Positions 6,623-13,724 of a DNA stretch of 20,744 nucleotides are shown here, in pieces (the first letter of the stretch is position 1; the number at the start of each line of letters is the position of its first letter). The notes below the pieces were generated by a model. It worked only from the letters and a program-made list of their open reading frames with translations. It was not told the origin of the DNA and made no database searches. The stretch is from SZUA-430 sp964638635 (GTDB taxonomy: Bacteria; Pseudomonadota; Alphaproteobacteria; Micropepsales; Micropepsaceae): NCBI GenBank assembly GCA_964638635.1, contig CAZXAQ010000071.1:1-20744 (forward strand), written 5' to 3'. The position numbers and the translations under genes were made by a program.

Positions 6623-7204
6623 ATGGTCATTCACCCGCTCATCGTGCGGATCACGCATTGGCTGAACGCCATCGCTGTCGTGATCATGATCTTGTCGGGA
6701 TGGCAGATCTATAACGCCTCGCCGATCTTTCCGTTTTCGTTTCCAGCCTGGATGACGCTTGGCGGCTGGCTGGGCGGAGCGATCCAATGGCATTTCGCGG
6801 CGATGTGGCTCTTGATGGCGAACGGCGTGCTTTATCTCGCCTACGGCATTGTTTCGGGCCGCATTCGAACGCGCTTTTTTCCGATCGATCCGCGCGAAGT
6901 CGTGCGCGATCTTTTCGACGCGCTGAAGGGCAAACTCGCCCATGACGACATCGCGCACTACAACGGCGTGCAGAAGGTTTTCTATGTCGGCGTGATCACG
7001 GCGTTGATCTTCGTCGTGCTGTCGGGGCTTGCGATTTGGAAGCCCGTGCAACTTTGGTGGTTGACCACGCTCTTCGGCGGGTTTCAGGGCGCGCGCCTGG
7101 TGCACTTTTTGGCGATGTCCGCGATCGCCGCGTTCATCGCCGTTCACGTCGTGATGGCCCTGATCGTGCCTAAAACGATCCGCGCGATGGTGTTGGGGAG
7201 GTAG
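6623..7204 (+). CDS. Cytochrome b561-type membrane protein
   Basis: This is a 193-residue integral membrane protein with four main hydrophobic segments, of the cytochrome b561 / Ni-hydrogenase b-type group. Such proteins carry two b hemes and pass electrons between the quinone pool and a partner oxidoreductase. Candidate heme-ligand histidines are H12 (RITHWLNA), about H57 (IQWHFAAMW), about H161 (RLVHFLAMS) and about H175 (FIAVHVVMA). GAAGGA at 6607-6612 is a reasonable ribosome binding site for the ATG at 6623. The gene ends 2 nt before the Tat-signal molybdoenzyme gene, so it is very likely that enzyme's membrane electron partner. This arrangement is analogous to MsrQ serving MsrP, although it looks like b561 rather than MsrQ. 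Confidence 0.88.
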   Translation: MVIHPLIVRITHWLNAIAVVIMILSGWQIYNASPIFPFSFPAWMTLGGWLGGAIQWHFAAMWLLMANGVLYLAYGIVSGRIRTRFFPIDPREVVRDLFDALKGKLAHDDIAHYNGVQKVFYVGVITALIFVVLSGLAIWKPVQLWWLTTLFGGFQGARLVHFLAMSAIAAFIAVHVVMALIVPKTIRAMVLGR

Positions 7205-7206
7205 CG

Positions 7207-7977
7207 ATGCGCTGGAAGAAATTGCTGTCGCCGTCAGAGCAAGGCGCGCTTCTGAAAGAGGCGGCGCAGAGCCTCGATCAACCGACGCGGCGATTGTTCT
7301 TGCGGCGGGCGGCTGGGATCGGAACGATCGCCGCGATCACCGGCGTTGCCATCGTCGACGGGCCGTCGGCGGAGCAGGCGTTGAAGTCGATGTCGACGTT
7401 CAACGACCGGGTTCAGGCTTGGTTGTTCGATCCGAACAGAATGGCAAAGACTTTCAGCGAGGCCGAGATCACGAAGCCGTTTCCGTTCAACGCGTTCTAC
7501 GACGCCGACAGCGCCCCGGAGGCGGATGAGACCTACGAACTCGCCATCGGTGGCATGGTGACGAACAGACGGCCCTGGAAGGTGGCCGAGCTCGCCGCCC
7601 TTCCTCAAGCGACGCAAGTCACGCAGCACGTGTGCATCGAAGGGTGGAGCGCGATCGGCAAATGGCGCGGCGTGCGGCTTTCCGATGTGCTGCAACGGGC
7701 GGGCGCCGACTTGCACGCGAGGTACGTGACGTTCAACTGCCTCGATCGGTATTCGACGCAGATCGACATGCCTAGCGCACTGCACCCGCAGACGATTTTG
7801 GCGTTGTCGTTCTTGGACGAGCCACTGCCCAAGATGTACGGCGCGCCGGTGCGGCTCAAGATTCCGACGAAGCTTGGCTTCAAGAGCGCCAAGCACGTCT
7901 ACGAGATCGTCGTGACGAACGACTATCTGGAGGGGTTCTGGGAGCGGCAGGGCTACAACTGGTTCGCCGGCCTTTAA
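7207..7977 (+). CDS. Tat-exported sulfite-oxidase/MsrP-like molybdopterin oxidoreductase
   Basis: This is a 256-residue enzyme with the sulfite-oxidase-type molybdopterin fold. A twin-arginine export motif (TRRLFLRR, residues 27-34) with a following hydrophobic stretch sends the folded enzyme to the periplasm. The molybdenum-ligating Cys is C143 in QHVCIEGWSAIGKWRGV, similar to the equivalent segment of YedY/MsrP. Other family-like blocks are LPKMYGAPVRL and KLGFKSAKHVYEI. GGGGAGG at about 7195-7201, just ahead of the ATG, is a strong ribosome binding site, and the preceding cytochrome gene ends 2 nt upstream. MsrP reduces methionine sulfoxide in periplasmic proteins; that reaction is a plausible but unproven role here. 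Its stop shares the bases TTAA with the stop of the convergent threonine aldolase gene. Confidence 0.9.
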   Translation: MRWKKLLSPSEQGALLKEAAQSLDQPTRRLFLRRAAGIGTIAAITGVAIVDGPSAEQALKSMSTFNDRVQAWLFDPNRMAKTFSEAEITKPFPFNAFYDADSAPEADETYELAIGGMVTNRRPWKVAELAALPQATQVTQHVCIEGWSAIGKWRGVRLSDVLQRAGADLHARYVTFNCLDRYSTQIDMPSALHPQTILALSFLDEPLPKMYGAPVRLKIPTKLGFKSAKHVYEIVVTNDYLEGFWERQGYNWFAGL

Positions 7978-9011
7978 GTGCGGCGTGCCGCCGCTAAGAA
8001 GGCATCCACTTCGGCATCCGTCGTCGCGAACGAGCAGACGAGGCGGATCAGCGGCCGGCCGTCGGCCGGGGGCTCCCACTCGTAGAATTTGGCACCCGCT
8101 TGTTCGAGCGCCTTCATCGCCGCGACCGTGGGTAAGCGGACGAAGAGTTCGTTCGCTTCGACCGGCTGTTCCAGCACCATTCCTTCTATGCCGCGCAGGC
8201 CGCCGGCCAGGCGGGCGGCCATGGCGTTGGCGCGGCCGGCGAGTTTCAGCCAGAGACCGTTTTCGAGCATCGCCGCGATCTGCGCCGAGAGGTAGCGCAT
8301 CTTCGAAAACAGGTGCCCTGCCCGCTTGCGGCGATAGATCATGTCGGTGGCGCGCGCGGGGTCGAAGACGACGACCGCCTCGGCCGCCATGGCGCCGTTC
8401 TTCGTAAAGCCGAACGAAAGCGCGTCGACGCCCGCTTTCCAAGTCGCTTCGGCGGGCGTGCATTTGAGATAGGCGATCGCGTTCGCGAAGCGCGCGCCAT
8501 CCATGTGCAACGCAAGACTCTCCGCCTTCGCGAAGTGCGCTAGGGCGGTGACTTCAGCGGGCGTGTAACAGGTGCCGAGTTCGGTCGCCTGCGTGATCGA
8601 GATCGTTGTCGGTTGGGTGTGATGAACAACGCCGCGCGGATGGCGCGCGAGAGCGGCTTTGACGGACTCGGCTGAGATCTTGCCTTGCCGGCCGCTCAGC
8701 GGCACGAGTTTGGCGCCTTGCGTGTAGAACTCCGGCGCACCGCACTCGTCCACGTGGATGTGCGCGCCTTCGTGGCAAAAGATCGTGCCGTGGGGCTGTG
8801 TCAACGTCGCGAGCGCCAATGCGTTCGCGGCCGTGCCGGTGGCGACGGGGAAGACCGCCACGTCACGCTCGAAGAGTTCGGACAGCTTCGCGGTTAGGCG
8901 CTTCGTGACGATGTCGTCGCCGTAGTTGCCGGCAACGCCGTCGTTCACGTTCGCGAGGGCGGCCAGTATTTCAGGCGCGGCGGGTGCAGTGTTGTCGCTT
9001 TTGAAGTTCAT
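7974..9011 (-). CDS. Threonine aldolase family PLP enzyme
   Basis: This is a 345-residue fold-type I PLP enzyme of the threonine aldolase family (low-specificity L-threonine aldolase type), which cleaves L-threonine or L-allo-threonine to glycine and acetaldehyde. The start MNFKSDNTAPAAPEIL is typical. Further hallmarks are HEGAHIHVDECGAPEF (H80 stacking on the cofactor), HMDGARFANA (D171 and R174) and SFGFTKNGAM with the Schiff-base Lys at K204. The ATG is immediately preceded on its own strand by a hairpin-forming sequence that covers the place of a ribosome binding site. Upstream on the same strand is a small membrane-protein gene about 55 nt away, so the two may be co-transcribed. The 3' end overlaps the convergent molybdoenzyme gene by 4 nt. 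Confidence 0.92.
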   Translation of the reverse strand: MNFKSDNTAPAAPEILAALANVNDGVAGNYGDDIVTKRLTAKLSELFERDVAVFPVATGTAANALALATLTQPHGTIFCHEGAHIHVDECGAPEFYTQGAKLVPLSGRQGKISAESVKAALARHPRGVVHHTQPTTISITQATELGTCYTPAEVTALAHFAKAESLALHMDGARFANAIAYLKCTPAEATWKAGVDALSFGFTKNGAMAAEAVVVFDPARATDMIYRRKRAGHLFSKMRYLSAQIAAMLENGLWLKLAGRANAMAARLAGGLRGIEGMVLEQPVEANELFVRLPTVAAMKALEQAGAKFYEWEPPADGRPLIRLVCSFATTDAEVDAFLAAARRT

Positions 9012-9036
9012 GGGTGCCCCGTTTTGCGGGACACCC
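9012..9036 (-). promoter_or_regulatory. Hairpin abutting the threonine aldolase start codon
   Basis: GGGTGxCCCG (9012-9021) pairs with CGGGxCACCC (9027-9036): 9 base pairs with one C-A mismatch and a 5-nt loop. On the minus strand the stem ends exactly at the ATG (9011-9009). It could occlude ribosome access or mark the end of the upstream small gene's transcript; there is no T-run to make it a classic terminator. Confidence 0.5.
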
Positions 9037-9065
9037 TAACCGTGCCGTCGCGCCGGTTGAATGCG

Positions 9066-9311
9066 TTATTGGCGCGCGAGTTCGCGCTTCGATGACGAGG
9101 GGCGGAAGATCAAGTAGATGAGACCGAACACGAGCAGGAACGGCGCGGCCCACACCAGCAGGTGAATGGCCAACCCCAGGATCGTGAAGGCGAGGCTGAG
9201 CGCGATGCCGATCGCCGCAAAGCCTAAGCCGACGAGGACAGCCAAGATCACGACAGGTGCGATCAGCAGGAAAACGAAGAGTGCGATCAATGCGCCGAAT
9301 AGGTCGCCCAT
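9066..9311 (-). CDS. Small hydrophobic membrane protein, unknown function
   Basis: This is an 81-residue protein made almost entirely of hydrophobic sequence: two or three membrane helices (about 5-30, 31-50 and 50-70) and a short polar C-terminus (RPSSSKRELARQ). I do not recognise a family. A clear ribosome binding site (GGGAGG, nine or so bases before the ATG at 9311) and a good sigma70-like promoter with an overlapping inverted repeat (9354-9382) support it as a real, regulated gene. The threonine aldolase gene follows on the same strand. Confidence 0.75.
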   Translation of the reverse strand: MGDLFGALIALFVFLLIAPVVILAVLVGLGFAAIGIALSLAFTILGLAIHLLVWAAPFLLVFGLIYLIFRPSSSKRELARQ

Positions 9312-9353
9312 AGGTCATTGCCTCCCAATGCCGCGGAAACGGCTATTGCGAGG

Positions 9354-9382
9354 TAAATAGTACGAAGTTGTTACTATGGCAA
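9354..9382 (-). promoter_or_regulatory. Sigma70-like promoter with operator-like dyad
   Basis: Read on the minus strand, TTGCCA (9382-9377) and TATTTA (9359-9354) are 17 nt apart and lie about 36-43 nt ahead of the small membrane-protein gene. A perfect 6-bp inverted repeat, ATAGTA (9357-9362) and TACTAT (9372-9377), sits in the spacer and touches both elements, the classic position for a repressor operator. It is an AT-rich island in GC-rich DNA. Confidence 0.55.
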
Positions 9383-9630
9383 GGGCTAAACTCTGCGATT
9401 TTTTGATGTCTCGCAGGAGCAAGCGATCCCTGGTCAATCTTGGTTGCGCAATGGGCACAGACGGCGGCGATCGCAACGTTGGCTCGTGTCCGCGCCGCAA
9501 GACGCGATTCGATCGCGTTAGGTTCGTGCTCCAGTTCCGGTGATTCGCAATGGGTTTCGCTTCAGCCGCTCGCGCCGCGCCGCTTCAGGTTGGTGGTTGG
9601 TCACAACCCGCCGTGGCAGAGAGTGCGCCC
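9383..9630. other. Intergenic region between divergent small membrane protein and GT2 genes
   Basis: This completes a gap of about 320 nt between the two divergent starts. It contains an inverted repeat, CTGCGA (9393-9398) and TCGCAG (9411-9416), with six T residues in its loop. On the minus strand this A-tract lies about 17-22 nt upstream of the -35 element, so it could act as an UP-like element. I see no convincing promoter for the GT2 gene and no RNA gene. The GT2 reading frame can be extended back to 9550, but that part does not look like the family. Confidence 0.35.
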
Positions 9631-10329
9631 ATGAAGGCGCCTGCGGCCATCGACCTTACCGTCATTATTCCGACGCTCAACGAGGGCGCGCGGATCGCCG
9701 CGACGTTGGCCGCGATCGACGAGGCGCGCGAGACGCTGGCGATCGACGTCGTTGTCGTCGACGGCGGGTCAAGCGACGATACCGTTGCGCGAGCGGAGGC
9801 TTACGGGGCGCGCGTCGTCCAATCGCCCAAGGGGCGCGGGGTGCAGTTGTCGGCGGGCGCCAAAGAAGCGACCGGGCGGTGGCTTCTGTTCTTACACGCG
9901 GACACAACGCTGGAGCCGTTTTGGAGCACCACCGTAACGTCGTTCATGCGCGGTAAGGGGAATGGGCTTAAGGCCGCTTATTTCACATTCGCGCTCGACG
10001 ACGCGTCGAGCGCCGCGCGGCGCGTCGAGAACTTCGCGAACTGGCGTGCGCGGCGGCTTGGTCTGCCCTACGGCGATCAGGGTTTGTTGATGTCGCGAAC
10101 GATGTACAACTCGCTCGTCGGCTATCTCGATTTGCCGATTATGGAAGACGTCGACATGGTGCGGCGGATTGGCCGTGACAAGCTCGTCGAACTTCCCGCG
10201 ACGGCCACGACATCGGCGGAGCGCTACCGGCGCGACGGCTATTGGTGGCGACCGATCAAGAATCTGACGCTGCTGACGCTCTACTTCCTCGGCGTGCCGC
10301 CGAAGCGGCTTGTCCGCATGTATGGCTAA
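9631..10329 (+). CDS. GT2 glycosyltransferase, rSAM/selenodomain-associated transferase 2 type
   Basis: This is a 232-residue family 2 glycosyltransferase of the TIGR04283 type. The nucleotide-sugar binding start LTVIIPTLNEGARI, the acidic VVVDGGSSDDT, the metal-binding LHADTTL and the later LPIMEDVDMVRRI are visible; PKRLVRMYG closes the protein. I chose the ATG at 9631 because family members begin just before the IIPTLNE strand; an in-frame ATG at 9550 would add 27 atypical residues. The last 8 nt overlap the next gene (ATGGCTAA), which encodes the type-1 transferase usually paired with this one. From family knowledge the pair often lies near radical-SAM genes such as those for arsenosugar biosynthesis, but none is present in this window, so the acceptor is unknown. 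Confidence 0.87.
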   Translation: MKAPAAIDLTVIIPTLNEGARIAATLAAIDEARETLAIDVVVVDGGSSDDTVARAEAYGARVVQSPKGRGVQLSAGAKEATGRWLLFLHADTTLEPFWSTTVTSFMRGKGNGLKAAYFTFALDDASSAARRVENFANWRARRLGLPYGDQGLLMSRTMYNSLVGYLDLPIMEDVDMVRRIGRDKLVELPATATTSAERYRRDGYWWRPIKNLTLLTLYFLGVPPKRLVRMYG

Positions 10330-10906
10330 GCCACTCGTCATCATCTTTGCGCGGGCACCGCGCTACGGCGCTTCAAAGACGCGGCTTGCACGGGAGATCG
10401 GTGCCGGCGAAGCGTTGCGGTTCTATCGCTCGACGTTGAACGGCGTGGTGCGGCGTTTGGCGCGCGATGGGCGCTTCGACGTCGTTCTGGCGGTCACACC
10501 GGATGGCGTTCGCGAGGGATGGCCCATGGGGCTGAGCCTTATCAAACAAGGCGGCGGCGATCTTGGGCGGCGGATGGTGTGCGCGTTGCGCCAGGCGGGG
10601 ACACGGCCGGCCGTCGTGATCGGCAGCGACATTCCCGACGTCACATCGGCGCATGTCCAAGCCGCGTTCGCGGCTTTGGGGCAGGCACCCACGGTGCTTG
10701 GCCCGGCGCGCGACGGCGGTTATTGGCTGATCGGCGCACGGCACCCGCTTGGCCTTGCGCGCGGCGTGCTGGATGGCGTTCGCTGGTCGAGCCCGCACAC
10801 GATGTGGGATACCGTCGAACGGCTTGGCGACGTTGCGGTCCTGGACATGCCGTTGGACGATGTCGACGATGGCGCGGCCTATCGCCGTTTCATGTCGAAG
10901 CGGTAG
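10322..10906 (+). CDS. DUF2064 transferase, rSAM/selenodomain-associated transferase 1 type
   Basis: This is a 194-residue nucleotidyl/glycosyltransferase-like protein of the TIGR04282 (DUF2064) family. The family blocks are FARAPRYGASKTRLA at the N-terminus, GDLGRRM, VVIGSDIPDV (metal-binding Asp) and GPARDGGYWLIGAR. The ATG at 10322 lies inside the 3' end of the GT2 gene, so the two are translationally coupled and almost certainly act together. A TTG at 10310 is an alternative but less likely start. The gene ends directly against the stop codon of the convergent kynureninase-like gene, with no intervening base. Confidence 0.88.
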   Translation: MAKPLVIIFARAPRYGASKTRLAREIGAGEALRFYRSTLNGVVRRLARDGRFDVVLAVTPDGVREGWPMGLSLIKQGGGDLGRRMVCALRQAGTRPAVVIGSDIPDVTSAHVQAAFAALGQAPTVLGPARDGGYWLIGARHPLGLARGVLDGVRWSSPHTMWDTVERLGDVAVLDMPLDDVDDGAAYRRFMSKR

Positions 10907-12076
10907 TCAGCCGATTTCCTTGAACGCGGCGACCAGGCGGTCGACATCCTGTTCGTCCTGATAGACGCCAAAGCCGATGCGCAATCTGTCGCCGCGGTGA
11001 TCGACGATGATGTTGCGCGCGGCAAGTTCGCGATCGAGACGTGGCGCGTCGCCGGTGCGGAACGTCAGAAACCTGCCGCGGCGGCGTTCGTCGGCGATCA
11101 CGAGATTGACCGGACCTAAACGGGTCTTTGCGGCGGCGATCCCGTCGAGGAAGCGGCGCTGAAGATCCAGGCAGTAGTCGTGCATGGCGGCGACGCCGGC
11201 GTTTTCCCGGTCGAGCCATTCCATCACGGCGTTCAAGCGGTAAAGCCCCGACGGATCGAATGTGGCGCCGGCGAAGCGGGTGGCGTCCGTGCCGTAGGCG
11301 ACAACATCGTCGCGCGCGTTGCCCAGCGCGCCGAATTCCGCATACCAGCCGGTGTCGCGCGGGCGCTCGCCGTAACCGGGCGGGCAATGCAGGAAGCAAA
11401 CACCTTCGCCGGCCATGGCGTATTTGTAACCGCCTGCGAGGTAGAACACGCGCGAGGCGATTGAGCCCAGGTCTACGGGCAACGCCATGAATGCGTGATA
11501 GCCGTCGAGCACGACGAAAGTTTCTCGGTCCGCCACAGCGGCGACGATCTCGGCAATGTCGGCAGCAGTCAGCACAAAGCCCGAGTTGAAGAAGACATGG
11601 CTCAGCCACACGATGTCCCAATCGTCGCGCTCGGCCAGAGCGCTAAGAAAGCGCTTCTTGAACGACGGGAACGGCTCGACGGGCACGCGCGCGAGATTGA
11701 CGAGTTCATCCTCGGCCAAGCGGCCCATCTGCCGCGTGAACGAATGAAACTCGCTGTCGGTTGCGAGCACGTTGTGCTTCGGCAAGCCCTGTGTCGCGGA
11801 GAGCAGACGCAGCAAGAGGCTGTGCGTGTTCGGCGCGAAAACGATCGTACGCGGGTCGGGGAGTGCCAGTTGGCGCGCGATGTGGTTCTGCGCTTTCGGC
11901 ATGACATCCGTGAAGATCTTGTCCCACTTATGGTCGAGCAGAGCCGCCGCGTCGCGCCAGCAAGCCTCTTGAGCCTCGAGCGTCACATCAGGCCAGGGAT
12001 GGTGGCTGTGCGCCGCGAAGTGCAACGGCGCCCCGCTTCGGCCAATCGACTGGGCGAAATGCGATTTCAGGGTCAT
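10907..12076 (-). CDS. Class V aminotransferase-fold PLP enzyme, kynureninase-like
   Basis: This is a 389-residue fold-type I PLP enzyme of the class V aminotransferase group. VVLDGYHAFMALP holds the Asp (D191) that pairs with the cofactor ring nitrogen, SHVFFNSG resembles the segment in kynureninases, and LAGGYKYAMAGEG carries the Schiff-base Lys K218. The start overlaps the stop of the tryptophan 2,3-dioxygenase gene (ATGA, 12073-12076), so the two are translationally coupled. That context makes kynureninase (kynurenine to anthranilate plus alanine) or a related kynurenine-processing reaction the most likely role. The protein is not a textbook KynU, so another C-S or C-C lyase activity cannot be excluded. 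No kynurenine formamidase gene is present in the window. Confidence 0.82.
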   Translation of the reverse strand: MTLKSHFAQSIGRSGAPLHFAAHSHHPWPDVTLEAQEACWRDAAALLDHKWDKIFTDVMPKAQNHIARQLALPDPRTIVFAPNTHSLLLRLLSATQGLPKHNVLATDSEFHSFTRQMGRLAEDELVNLARVPVEPFPSFKKRFLSALAERDDWDIVWLSHVFFNSGFVLTAADIAEIVAAVADRETFVVLDGYHAFMALPVDLGSIASRVFYLAGGYKYAMAGEGVCFLHCPPGYGERPRDTGWYAEFGALGNARDDVVAYGTDATRFAGATFDPSGLYRLNAVMEWLDRENAGVAAMHDYCLDLQRRFLDGIAAAKTRLGPVNLVIADERRRGRFLTFRTGDAPRLDRELAARNIIVDHRGDRLRIGFGVYQDEQDVDRLVAAFKEIG

Positions 12077-13143
12077 CGTTCGTAACGGTAGCGCATGAGT
12101 TTGCGCACTTCGTCCGGCAGCGGCGGCAACGAGGAGCGCGGGATCATAAAGGTCGCGATGGCGAAGAGATCGTTGTAGGCACGGTGTTTCTCGGCGGTTG
12201 CGCGCAGATAGTCGTAGCCCGCCGAGCCTCCGGTACCGACCTTGCGGCCCAGCATGCGCGACACCATCAGCGCGTGACGCATGCGCCAGAGTGCCAACGT
12301 TTCGTCCATGTCCATCAGCGCTTTCAGCATGCGGAAGCCGCCTTGCGCCGCGGGCTCGTCCCGGTAGAGGAACAGGAACAGCGCCGCTTGCAAGGCCCGC
12401 CGCGATAACGTCCAGGCGCCTTGCGCGCGGAGTTCGGCGTAGCGCTCGTCGTCGAGCAAGCCGTCGAACATGGCGCGCGACTTCTGCAGCGACGCGAGTT
12501 GAACCTCCTTCTCCGCCGGCGTGAGGTGGGGGTGTGCCCGAATGGAACCCATGTCGTGGGTGAGCATCGCATCGAGCGCTTTCTCGTACGCCTCGCGGAA
12601 GTGAAAGCCGCCCGTGTCGACGAACGGCGTACGCGCGAGCCAGGCGTCGATCTGGTCGCGCAGCGAAGGCGCCGCCTCCGCTGCGGCTAGGCGCGCCTGC
12701 ACATCGCCACTCAAGCTGGCATCGAAGCTTTTGTCGTTGAACGGTAGCCGGGCGTCGCGGCGCAGCCCCAGCCGGGTTTCGAGCAAGCGAAACTGCTCGC
12801 TTTGAAAGCCCGAGGCCGGAATCAACAGATCGCGAAACTCAAGGAAGTCCATCGGCGTCATCGTTTCCAGGATGTCGACCTGGGCGACCAAGAGCTGCTC
12901 GATCCTCACGACGCGCTCGGCCGCGTGGACGGCACGTCCGAGGTCGGCATCGTCAACGGTGCTGCCGCCGAAAATGCGTTGGATCAGGTCGAGTTCGAAC
13001 AGTATCTGCTTGAACCAGAGCTCGTAGGTCTGGTGGATGACGATGAACAGCATCTCGTCGTGCGCGGGCTTGCCGCGTTTGACGCTTTCCAAGTCCTGAA
13101 GAGACAGCAGCTCGCGAACCTGCAGATACCCGGCGTAGTCCAT
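12073..13143 (-). CDS. kynA: Tryptophan 2,3-dioxygenase
   Basis: This is a 356-residue heme enzyme that opens the indole ring of L-tryptophan to give N-formylkynurenine, the first step of the kynurenine pathway. Family motifs are FIVIHQTYELWFKQ (H37, matching H55 of the Xanthomonas enzyme), FLEFRDLLIPASGFQS (R104, substrate carboxylate) and WRMRHALMVSRMLG followed by GTGGSAGYDYLR, where H290 is the axial heme ligand. It is longer than many bacterial homologues (about 280-300 residues), mostly in the middle. I chose the ATG at 13143 because GAGG lies six bases upstream and the protein then starts MDYAGYLQVREL; a frame extension to 13212 has no such signal. The kynureninase-like gene overlaps it downstream. 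Confidence 0.94.
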   Translation of the reverse strand: MDYAGYLQVRELLSLQDLESVKRGKPAHDEMLFIVIHQTYELWFKQILFELDLIQRIFGGSTVDDADLGRAVHAAERVVRIEQLLVAQVDILETMTPMDFLEFRDLLIPASGFQSEQFRLLETRLGLRRDARLPFNDKSFDASLSGDVQARLAAAEAAPSLRDQIDAWLARTPFVDTGGFHFREAYEKALDAMLTHDMGSIRAHPHLTPAEKEVQLASLQKSRAMFDGLLDDERYAELRAQGAWTLSRRALQAALFLFLYRDEPAAQGGFRMLKALMDMDETLALWRMRHALMVSRMLGRKVGTGGSAGYDYLRATAEKHRAYNDLFAIATFMIPRSSLPPLPDEVRKLMRYRYER

Positions 13144-13211
13144 TTCCGGCCTCGTCTTGGTTGCGGTCGAATGAATGGCGCCCGCGGGCAGTAACATACT
13201 GTTCGGACACA

Positions 13212-13241
13212 TTAATGGCGACTAACCGTTGGGCGGGTCAA
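13212..13241 (-). promoter_or_regulatory. Candidate promoter for the tryptophan dioxygenase operon
   Basis: On the minus strand TTGACC (13241-13236) is followed after 18 nt by CATTAA (13217-13212), about 70 nt ahead of the dioxygenase start. The -35 is good and the -10 weak. A small inverted repeat, CAGTA-ACA-TACTG, lies just downstream in the leader (about 13190-13203). Confidence 0.35.
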
Positions 13242-13305
13242 ACTTTACGCAACCTCAACGGGAATATGAGACACCAGGGAGCCAAAACAAAAAGATTGGG
13301 CGGCC

Positions 13306-13713
13306 ATGGCACGGGTTTTGATCATCGACGACGACGAGCTTTTCATCAAGCTCATGGTGCATGCGCTTAAGCAGCGCGGACACGAGGTCGAGTTCGCTCT
13401 CGACGGGCTTGCCGGCTGCCGGGCGTTCGCGGCGTCGCAGTTCGACGTCGTCGTCTGCGACATCGTCATGCCCGAGCAAGAGGGGGTCGAGACGATCAAG
13501 ATTATCCGCCGTTCGCGCCCCGACGTCGGCATCGTGGCCATCTCTGGCGGCTTGAGCTTGAGCCATACGACCAATATCGACGTGCTGCACATCGCCGGTC
13601 AGTTCGGCGCGAACATGACACTGAAGAAGCCGTTTCAGCTTTCCGAGCTTACCTCGGCGGTCGATGCGGTACTAGCGTCACAGCAAGCGGGCCGCGCGCA
13701 GGCTAGCGCGTAA
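13306..13713 (+). CDS. Receiver-only response regulator
   Basis: This is a 135-residue protein consisting of a single CheY-like receiver domain with no output domain. It has the acidic pocket DDDE (residues 8-11), the phospho-acceptor D52 in VCDIVMPEQEG, a Ser in VAISGG and the conserved Lys in LKKPF. Such proteins act as phosphate shuttles or by protein contact. The hybrid sensor kinase gene begins 11 nt after its stop, so the two are co-transcribed and this is the natural partner for that kinase's HPt domain. It is divergent from the tryptophan dioxygenase operon, with about 160 nt between the starts. No strong ribosome binding site is visible before the ATG. Confidence 0.93.
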   Translation: MARVLIIDDDELFIKLMVHALKQRGHEVEFALDGLAGCRAFAASQFDVVVCDIVMPEQEGVETIKIIRRSRPDVGIVAISGGLSLSHTTNIDVLHIAGQFGANMTLKKPFQLSELTSAVDAVLASQQAGRAQASA

Positions 13714-13724
13714 GACGTTCCGCT

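Noticed and set aside
7234..8463. A long open frame of 409 codons on the minus strand spanning the molybdoenzyme and threonine aldolase genes
   Set aside because: It is Arg-, Pro- and His-rich with no recognisable domain and lies across two well-supported genes in other frames, as expected for GC-rich shadow frames.
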